From Larix kaempferi (lineage: Eukaryota; Streptophyta; Pinopsida; Pinales; Pinaceae): 64,000 nt of DNA. The stretch covers positions 2,170,001 to 2,234,000 of the forward strand of contig BSBM01000050.1 in NCBI GenBank assembly GCA_027924585.1, given 5' to 3'. Under the pieces are notes generated by a model. That model searched no databases and was not told where the DNA came from. It saw nothing but the letters and a program-made list of their open reading frames with translations. This document shows, piece by piece, positions 61,801-64,000 of this stretch. The position numbers and the translations under genes were made by a program. Every line of letters starts with the position of its first letter. Position 1 is the first letter of the stretch.

Positions 61801-64000
61801 CTCGCTTCCGTTTCTGGTTTGACCAACTGGTTAGACGAGCCGCAGCGGTCCAAAGCATACAAGGATTTGAGCGTTGGTTCATTTTATTATAGACAAAAAT
61901 TAAATGTCTTCTAGTTAGTTAAACTAATTCAAAAATCTTTTTTCCTGTCGAATTGTAGTAATCGGGCAAGCCCTTTTCGTGGCACCATACTTCGGGAAAT
62001 TTAGGGGATTCGTTACTTTATTGCGAAATAAATGAATCAAAACTAATTACTTTAGTGCAGTGTGTGTAAATGATTAATTACTTTTACAAGATGAGAAATG
62101 AATCTAAGTTAGACAATCCAAAGCAAAATAAAGTAAAAAGGAAAGAAAATCTCATGCCACAAAAAAGACGTAGATCCCCAGGGGGGATGGTCCATTTTCA
62201 ATATTTCACTCAAAAACTCCTAATAAACACTCTTTCCCATCCTTAAACACAAACTAAAAAAGCCTTACAAACCTTTTTTCAGTAGGGTCTACCCCCCTTG
62301 GCTTCGGTTAGGAGTTTGCCTAAATAGAGGAATCAAGATCAGGTGACAGCACCTGACTCGAGACTTGCGCCCAAGGACACAGCGAGCAGCTTCGAAAGAT
62401 TTCTGTTCCGTTTGCCCCCATGTGTGCTTTTCGGTGGCAACAAGTCTCACACCAAGGCATGCTATTTAGGTTTCCTTGGCTTGTATAAAACACATTTATC
62501 GAATTATATGATATAAATAAACGAAAAATAATGTTTAGCACAGTCAATCTTCTTCTTTGTATAACTGTGTATGATTAATCTATTGAATTTGATTGTGATC
62601 ACTTGTATGGCTGTGAAATACTGTGACTGCTTCATATTCCCTCTGGACTGGCTGAACTTTTAAACCTTTGAATCTTAAACATCAACGCCTGATCATGGTG
62701 TGACATTAGACAAATTATCAATATAGTTTACACGCATTTCTGAACTTTCATGTCTGCCTGATTTTGCCAATTTCCAAAACCTAAATTTTAGAAATCCTCT
62801 GCACTCACACTCACACTTCGTGCACATTGGATCATGACTCATTATCTCTTCATTGCTAGAGTAGTTCATCTCAAGCATAGCCTAAAATGTTTGTGGATAA
62901 TTAGACCAGAACTCCTGCTTGCTTACTCGAGACATATATCTCTGATAACCTCCCTTTATGTTGTAGACAACAGTTTACATTTGTATAACAACAGAAAGGC
63001 AGTTGTATGGACTTTCAAAAATGTCTGACCATTCACCATCATGCATTGTATGCAAAGCCTTTGCAGTACAACAACTGAATTAATTGCTACGAGTTTTGTA
63101 TGGTTTGTTTCATTTTTATTTTTCCTTTTGCAACACACCTATCTGAATTAACTAAATTTCTAAGGATGTTGTCTAGTGGATCTTGTGAAATTGCAACTTT
63201 GTTAGTCCTTTGCTGACTCATTTCTGCAGTTGCTCCATATCCTGCATATACTCTGATAAAGTAAAATGAACCATTTCTCATTGTATACCTTGAATCGTCA
63301 CTTCAGCATTAGTATAAATTGAAAATTGATATAGTAGCCCTTAATTTAATAAACATGGTAAAATTATGCAGGCTGCCTTCCAAGTTATGGTGCTATTAAC
63401 TCTCTACTACAAAGGGATTGATCTGTTACACTTGGAGGGAACAAAGGAGAGAAAGGATATAGTCAGGAATACCACAATTTTCAATGCATTTGTCTTTTGC
63501 CAGGTTTGTACCCAATCCCACTGTTGGATGAATTATAGGAATTAAATTAAGGTCTTATAACCCATTTTCAGACCTTCTCAAGGTGTAGTCATTAGTTACC
63601 ATTTTCAGGCCTTCTCAAGGTGTATGGCAGAGAGGGAGGGGAGGACCATTTCACTAATAATGTCTTATGGATAGCTTCATGTATAGGATTTGCCAAATCA
63701 CAGTGCATATGGATACATAAGTAGAGAGAGAAGATGTAGGATTTGGATTGACATTTTGAATTTGTGTTCTGATCCTTAATAAAAGCTGATCTTGATACAG
63801 TAACGAGTAGTTTCTTACAATTCTAGAGAATGAGGCCTACTCCACTTGCTATTTGGTAGTAGTATTACAGTTACCACATTTTTCACTAATGGATTTTGTG
63901 TATTTAGAGTTCACTACTACAATGATTTTTTCCCTCCTTTTTCATAATTTGGCATGGAAAATCTCAGTTATTCAATGAAATAAATGCACGGAAACCAGAA
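19102..64000 (+). CDS. ACA: Plasma-membrane-type Ca2+-ATPase (P2B, ACA family), C-terminal half; nine exons, open at both ends
   Basis: The gene encodes an autoinhibited P-type ATPase that exports Ca2+ from the cytosol using ATP. Nine exons (882 nt, about 294 codons) splice in frame with GT-AG borders. In order they show a DPCRPGV motif, MVTGDN, the hinge [20 protein letters not shown], a membrane segment after [12 protein letters not shown], and [19 protein letters not shown] with the Asn and Asp of the Ca2+ site in M6. These are followed by [10 protein letters not shown]7 and FNEINARKP. The phosphorylation DKTGT loop, nucleotide-binding domain and N-terminal regulatory region must lie upstream; the last C-terminal segments lie past 64000. 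All introns are phase 0 except the one between exons 6 and 7 (phase 2). The many-exon layout and wording fit the ACA8/9/10 group better than intron-poor ACA1/2/4/11, but the paralogue is not settled. One oddity: the usual EADIG reads EANIG across the exon 3-4 junction. No lesion is seen, so the gene is probably functional. Confidence 0.93.
19575..19730 (+). CDS. ACA: ACA exon 2 (MVTGDN motif)
   Basis: Fifty-two codons in phase 0, between acceptor TTTGTAG and donor GTAGTA. It begins VCMVTGDN and continues through IARECGI. This is the P-domain strand-helix that follows the nucleotide-binding domain. Most family members have Arg before MVTGDN; this copy has Cys. The second part (residues about 23-52) is the variable linker before the next conserved block. 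Confidence 0.93.
19838..19954 (+). CDS. ACA: ACA exon 3 ([13 protein letters not shown] hinge)
   Basis: Thirty-nine codons, phase 0. It reads from [15 protein letters not shown] to [13 protein letters not shown], the universal P-type ATPase hinge that binds Mg2+ and closes the phosphorylation site. The donor is GTCCGT, which has GT but a weak extended consensus. The following intron is the 25.6-kb one. The exon is assigned to stop at GAA because exon 4 resumes exactly at the next expected residues. Confidence 0.94.
19955..22030. other. Intron sequence, nothing recognised
   Basis: About 2.1 kb of AT-rich sequence with no coding signal, LTR terminus or tandem repeat that I could identify. It has lower similarity to the surrounding repeat families and may be original intron sequence or old decayed repeat. 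Confidence 0.5.
22031..24008 (-). repeat. L element: 3' LTR (minus sense), truncated
   Basis: The right edge is GTGTGTGATAACA, the sense start of L. The sequence is collinear with 59890-61731 (GGATCCAGAAGACTC, GTGGTCCATCTCATCACGG, CACAAATGGATAAG, GCAGATATCTGCTC). The left break is near 22031, before the promoter block, so only upstream U3 remains. Confidence 0.7.
24526..24744 (-). pseudogene. Integrase C-terminal (GPY/F-like) remnant
   Basis: A 72-codon frame contains [14 protein letters not shown], then WVGPLTV and a short beta-rich tail. This fits the GPY/F module at the end of Ty3/gypsy integrases. The zinc-binding and DDE core parts are missing upstream. The identification rests on motif shape only. 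Confidence 0.5.
24745..25553 (-). other. Unassigned segment between protease tail and integrase-like end
   Basis: Short minus-strand frames of 61-77 codons, Ser/Pro/acid-rich, have no domain I recognise. This is where about 2.5 kb of RT, RNase H and integrase core would sit in an autonomous element. Confidence 0.5.
25554..27977 (-). pseudogene. gag-protease reading frame of the L element, three in-frame stops
   Basis: One frame runs about 808 codons, broken by TAG at 27693-27695, TAG at 27258-27260 and TAA at 26838-26840. The first part carries a retrotransposon gag core ([11 protein letters not shown] near 27600). A short Lys/Asn-rich linker follows. The open 375-codon part (from 26681) contains an aspartic-protease domain of pepsin-like retroviral type. 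At residues 111-118 the motif reads MLHSGASM, where the catalytic Asp of D-S-G-A is replaced by His, so the protease should be dead. The tail after residue 230 has no domain I recognise. A zinc knuckle was not found. Confidence 0.75.
28336..28353 (-). promoter_or_regulatory. Primer-binding site of the L element
   Basis: The minus strand reads TGGCACCGTTGTTGGGGA, four bases inside the LTR edge TGTTATCAC at 28358. It differs at few positions from the TGGCGCCGTTGCCGGGGA site (usually assigned to tRNA-Asp) of many plant Tat/Athila-type Ty3 elements. It fixes the element's sense as minus. Confidence 0.72.
28358..28774 (-). repeat. L element: 5' LTR, part 1 (sense end)
   Basis: It begins TGTTATCACACAACTTGTAG and contains ACTAAAGAGGTGACCC and GAGGCACTCTTCACTTTAGA, shared with 48233 and 50907. 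It is interrupted at GGGTC by the S solo LTR and resumes at 33456. Confidence 0.8.
28775..33450 (-). mobile_element. Complete S-family solo LTR (4,676 bp) nested in the L LTR
   Basis: It begins TGTTGTCCGCC and ends GTTGGTAACA. A perfect duplication GGGTC flanks it (28770-28774 and 33451-33455). Removing it rejoins the L text AAGTGGGGTCCA, also seen at 51294. There is no coding domain. Minus-strand TATA-like CTATAAAGAGAGGCC lies at about 31950-31965. It is collinear with 13219-17452 but about 440 bp longer. Confidence 0.88.
33456..35517 (-). repeat. L element: 5' LTR, part 2
   Basis: It continues the LTR from 28774. The promoter block is at about 34455-34490 (minus CCTATTTAAGGAGGA), and CACATGGTGGGGCTAGGAGG is near 34710. 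It stops at CATCTCATCAC (35517), where other L copies continue CGGAT. The remaining roughly 1.7 kb of U3 is not found beyond the hAT remnant. Confidence 0.72.
33774..34009. repeat. Tandem duplication, 2 x 118 bp, inside the L LTR
   Basis: The block starting ATGCAAGGGTTTTGATTTTA and ending near GCAAATTGATAA is repeated immediately with few changes (offset 118 bp: 33776 versus 33894). Other L copies carry it once. Confidence 0.85.
35709..35726. repeat. Poly-T run (18 T)
   Basis: A homopolymer in the 5' region of the hAT element. No function is inferred. Confidence 0.9.
35887..38412 (+). pseudogene. hAT transposase (BED finger, DUF659, hAT dimerisation region), disabled
   Basis: The product would cut and paste the element. 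Visible parts in order: Lys/Pro-rich N-terminus; BED zinc finger (WKYVTR, then CNFCKHAF...KGHLL, 36080-36225); DUF659 core with [19 protein letters not shown] (about 36690-36740); a second half from [12 protein letters not shown] (37090); and a C-terminal hAT dimerisation block ([14 protein letters not shown], about 38000). Damage: a frame change at the G9 run 36130-36138, one missing base near 36914, a frame change near 37360, TAG at 37570-37572 and TAG at 38065-38067. A probable intron lies at 36941-37074 (GT...AG). A (GAG)n acidic tract at 38303-38330 follows. Confidence 0.8.
38880..40022. repeat. Unclassified repeat-like segment, LTR-like start
   Basis: It begins TGTAATATCCCAAATTG right after the hAT end and runs to the truncated RNase H frame. 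It is non-coding with several TGCATGC boxes. Phrases such as GAATTCGCCCAAGGAAGGC resemble L-type sequence. No matching right end or target duplication was found. Confidence 0.35.
39964..40692 (-). pseudogene. Ty3/gypsy RT C-terminal part and truncated RNase H
   Basis: It begins just after the inner insertion (the MNNIF methionine at 40665 is internal). The RT active site is [12 protein letters not shown] (residues 13-24), then the connection with [10 protein letters not shown] and [13 protein letters not shown]. RNase H follows with [16 protein letters not shown] and [17 protein letters not shown]. Homology ends at about 40023; the last 20 or so codons belong to the neighbouring sequence. Confidence 0.85.
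40693..40917 (-). repeat. 3' LTR of the inner element (225 bp)
   Basis: It matches 43751-43981 at about 97% outside the AT repeat (40730-40757). Target duplication GCATT is on its left. Confidence 0.92.
40920..42752 (-). pseudogene. Charged reading frame of the inner element, no known domain
   Basis: One minus-strand frame of about 611 codons is interrupted by TAG at 42459-42461 and TAA at 41742-41744. The start is Lys/Glu-rich and probably helical. A 27-codon tandem repeat ([15 protein letters not shown] type) follows, then a Ser/Thr region, a basic stretch with [11 protein letters not shown] (about 42005), and an Asn/Asp/Glu/Val-rich tail. It occupies the gag position but shows no gag core, knuckle or protease. 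The product is unknown; it may be a structural protein of a parasitic element. Confidence 0.6.
42300..42490 (-). repeat. 81-bp tandem repeat (about 2.3 units) inside that frame
   Basis: The text CAATATCATTTAATGTTKC recurs at 42302, 42383 and 42464, a period of exactly 81 bp (27 codons), keeping frame. The third unit contains the in-frame TAG. Confidence 0.9.
42995..43736 (-). other. GC-rich, pyrimidine-rich leader of the inner element
   Basis: About 740 bp of strongly G-rich (+) or C-rich (-) sequence sits between the primer-binding site and the reading frame. Flanks are AT-rich. Long frames here (43460-42993 and 43614-43237 minus; several Gly/Arg frames plus) are Pro/Ser/His-rich low-complexity products of base bias, so I do not call them genes. 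Confidence 0.6.
43737..43748 (-). promoter_or_regulatory. Primer-binding site, initiator tRNA-Met type
   Basis: The minus strand reads TGGTATCAAAGC two bases inside the 5' LTR. This differs at one position from TGGTATCAGAGC, the usual tRNA-iMet site of plant retrotransposons. Confidence 0.85.
43751..43981 (-). repeat. 5' LTR of the inner element (231 bp)
   Basis: TG...CA ends on both strands. It contains an (AT)n run at 43790-43816 and the block GAAAGGAGGTGACCTTTGAC. Target duplication GCATT is on its right. Confidence 0.92.
44007..45002 (-). pseudogene. Ty3/gypsy protease plus N-terminal RT
   Basis: Residues 23-33 carry the protease site [11 protein letters not shown], with Gly after the catalytic Asp as in some plant Ty3 elements. 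RT starts near residue 220. It includes [20 protein letters not shown] and [11 protein letters not shown] and runs to the DELQG region. A one-base loss near 44125 shifts the frame, so the last 30 residues are out of frame; the original frame can be followed to the inner insertion at 43982. The methionine at 45002 is only the first in the open segment: the true polyprotein starts upstream in gag. Confidence 0.82.
45191..45346 (+). repeat. LTR-terminus fragment near exon 4
   Basis: It ends TTTTAGGTGGCAACA at 45346 and, read on the minus strand, carries the S-like terminal module (TGTTGCCACC, CTGTCACCTCAGTCC, CTCCTAAAGGCCAAGGGGGG). It abuts the gypsy gag fragment at about 45190. About 185 bp of ordinary intron separates it from exon 4. 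Confidence 0.6.
45532..45630 (+). CDS. ACA: ACA exon 4 (IGLAMGI...IILDDNF)
   Basis: Thirty-three codons, phase 0, after AAAACAG and before GTAAAG. It encodes ANIGLAMGI, then [10 protein letters not shown] and [12 protein letters not shown], the end of the P-domain before membrane segment 5. It continues exon 3 without gap or overlap although 25,577 bp separate them. Asn replaces the Asp usual in ADIG. A fragment of an LTR terminus ends only about 185 bp upstream. Confidence 0.94.
45854..45991 (+). CDS. ACA: ACA exon 5 (M5 segment)
   Basis: Forty-six codons, phase 0. It carries [20 protein letters not shown], then the hydrophobic M5 helix (about residues 22-35), then a short extracytosolic loop ending PLQTVQ. 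The sequence is nearly standard for P2B ATPases. The acceptor is GATAG and the donor GTATAG. Confidence 0.94.
46139..46239 (+). CDS. ACA: ACA exon 6 (M6, Ca2+-site residues)
   Basis: Thirty-three codons plus two bases (phase 2 end). It encodes [20 protein letters not shown] and DDLM. The Asn and Asp of WVNLIMD correspond to Ca2+-ligand positions of M6 in this family. The acceptor is CAACAG; the donor GTATAT splits an Arg codon that exon 7 completes. Confidence 0.94.
46358..46403 (+). CDS. ACA: ACA exon 7 (VMWRNILGQ)
   Basis: A short exon of one base plus fifteen codons between GCAACAG and GTATTT. The first base completes the Arg codon of exon 6, and the rest reads [15 protein letters not shown], the conserved cytosolic loop between M6 and M7. 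The following intron is 16,968 bp. Confidence 0.92.
46404..48232. other. Intron sequence, nothing recognised
   Basis: About 1.8 kb without domain, terminus or tandem repeat. It begins as normal AT-rich intron. Towards 48060-48230 it may already be retroelement sequence (GGGATGGGGTGTTATCCTCC), but I cannot assign it. Confidence 0.5.
48233..50906 (-). repeat. L-family LTR copy 1 of the 17-kb intron, promoter block deleted
   Basis: It starts TGTTATCACACAACTTGTAG. Blocks are in L order, but at about 49040-49085 the text jumps from the R-U5 side straight to CACATGGTGGGGCTAGGAGG. About 1 kb including the TATA block is missing compared with 50907-53818. It stops at 50906, where copy 2 begins. The left flank is GGTAC. 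Confidence 0.72.
50907..53818 (-). repeat. L-family LTR copy 2, with triplicated promoter block
   Basis: It starts TATTATCACACAACTTG (TG changed to TA) inside copy 1. It carries the whole sense-end half plus the promoter region and stops near 53818 at CATATGTCCATCATAG, where an S fragment follows. Minus-strand sense is as for other L copies. Confidence 0.72.
52506..52976 (-). repeat. Three tandem 157-bp units containing the LTR core promoter
   Basis: AGCTTTTACAATAGGGGGGT starts units at 52506, 52663 and 52820. Each has a minus-strand TATA-like box (CCTACATAAGG, CCTAAATAAGG, CCTACATAAGG), the ACAAGTGGTTGAGATCAAA block and CAATATCACATGGAT. The units are nearly identical. Other L copies have this block once. 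Confidence 0.92.
53819..55288 (-). repeat. S-family LTR fragment
   Basis: It matches the right 1.45 kb of the S solo LTRs and ends GTTGGTAACA at 55288. The minus-strand TATA box TATATAAGAGAGGCC (about 53915-53927) is the best preserved of the family. The left part of S is missing; short ATATTAAATAG repeats mark the break near 53820. Confidence 0.75.
55289..58370 (+). repeat. L-family LTR copy 3, + sense (inverted relative to neighbours)
   Basis: It is the reverse complement of the order in copies 1, 2 and 4. A TATA box TATATAA is at 57034-57040 in CCTATATAAGGAGGAGACC, close to identical with bases 1-80 of the window. Both ends are broken: its start corresponds to about 60845 of copy 4. It is the only long L piece in a demonstrated intron whose promoter points with the ACA gene. 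Confidence 0.75.
57034..57040 (+). promoter_or_regulatory. LTR TATA box (TATATAA), + sense
   Basis: It lies in the most conserved block of the L family, repeated at 37-43. The placement before a GGAGGAGACCCCC stretch fits a U3/R core promoter. Activity is unknown. Confidence 0.5.
58371..61731 (-). repeat. L-family LTR copy 4
   Basis: It begins inside the LTR (AAATGAAGGCCAAACACCACC, equal to about 51830 of copy 2) and runs to a proper terminus GTGTGATAACA at 61731. The minus-strand TATA box is at 59097-59103. The right flank GGTAT is one base off the GGTAC left of copy 1. Confidence 0.75.
61732..62442. repeat. Retroelement fragment ending in an S-like terminal module
   Basis: The right part, read on the minus strand, begins TGTTGCCACCGAAAAGC at 62442. 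It includes GGTGCTGTCACCTGATC, CTCTATTTAGGCAAACTCC and CCGAAGCCAAGGGGGG. The left 430 bp is unassigned. The open frame 61723-61914 has no recognised domain. Confidence 0.55.
62443..63371. other. Intron sequence before exon 8, nothing recognised
   Basis: About 0.9 kb of AT-rich sequence with a normal acceptor at its end (TATGCAG) and no repeat terminus. It is probably original intron. Confidence 0.55.
63372..63503 (+). CDS. ACA: ACA exon 8 (M7)
   Basis: Forty-four codons in phase 0 after TATGCAG and before GTTTGT. It opens with the M7 helix ([15 protein letters not shown]), then a variable extracytosolic loop, then [12 protein letters not shown] at the start of M8. It continues directly from exon 7 across the 17-kb intron. 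Confidence 0.93.
63504..63967 (+). other. Short ACA intron (464 bp)
   Basis: It runs from donor GTTTGT to acceptor ATCTCAG between exons 8 and 9. The phrase TTTTCAGRCCTTCTCAAGGTGTA is repeated at about 63567 and 63604. Nothing else is recognised. Confidence 0.85.
63968..64000 (+). CDS. ACA: ACA exon 9, first 11 codons (cut by window end)
   Basis: After an ATCTCAG acceptor the last 33 bases read [11 protein letters not shown]. This matches the FNEFNARKP motif that always follows FxxCQ in plant P2B ATPases. It proves the gene continues beyond the window. The preceding intron is a normal 464 bp. Confidence 0.88.

Larger units (their letters stand above)
46404..63371 (+). other. Giant intron (16,968 bp) of the ACA gene
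   Basis: The intron is bounded by the exon 7 donor and exon 8 acceptor. About 1.8 kb at the left and 0.9 kb at the right are low-copy-looking. The middle is nested and rearranged L-family LTR copies with one S-family fragment. Confidence 0.9.

Overview
This window is plant nuclear DNA and probably lies entirely inside one gene. Nine exons on the + strand (19102-19161, 19575-19730, 19838-19954, 45532-45630, 45854-45991, 46139-46239, 46358-46403, 63372-63503, and 63968 to the window edge) join without a stop or frameshift. They give about 294 codons of the C-terminal half of a plasma-membrane-type (P2B, ACA family) Ca2+-ATPase. Introns are very uneven: 413, 107, 25,577, 223, 147, 118, 16,968 and 464 bp. 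No upstream ACA exon is visible in bases 1-19,101, so that stretch is probably the end of a third giant intron. Coding sequence is about 1.4% of the window. Introns this large packed with nested retroelements suggest a seed plant with a very large genome, most likely a gymnosperm. That taxonomic call is inference; a large-genome angiosperm is not excluded.

The rest is mostly transposable elements, several with boundaries that can be proved. Two families dominate, called L and S here. L copies run TGTTATCACAC...GTGTGATAACA, are about 3.9-4.3 kb long, and one is flanked by a perfect 5-bp duplication (4482-8419, CACAT). S copies run TGTTGTCC...GGTAACA, and two are flanked by perfect duplications (13219-17452, GTGGG; 28775-33450, GGGTC). 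Neither S copy nor the complete L copy has coding capacity. They look like solo copies of unusually long LTRs. One L element in the 25.6-kb intron keeps part of both LTRs, a primer-binding site (28336-28353) and a decayed gag-protease reading frame on the minus strand, with no reverse transcriptase.

Layout. 1-1987: right end of an L LTR. 1988-13218: decayed LTR pieces, a complete L solo LTR, and a second LTR type with a polypurine tract. 13219-17452: S solo LTR. 17458-19101: retroelement 5' end and the exon 1 acceptor. 19102-19954: three exons. 19955-45531: giant intron with unrecognised sequence, the L element (22031-35517) interrupted by an S solo LTR, a broken hAT transposon (35518-38879), and a minus-strand Ty3/gypsy protease-RT-RNase H remnant (about 40023-45190). 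That remnant is split by a younger non-autonomous LTR element (40693-43981, duplication GCATT). 45532-46403: four exons. 46404-63371: giant intron with at least four L copies, an S fragment, a triplicated promoter block and a large inverted repeat. 63372-64000: two more exons, the last cut by the window edge.

Most intronic LTR elements lie antisense to the ATPase gene. I saw no tRNA, rRNA, CRISPR array or bacterial-type feature.
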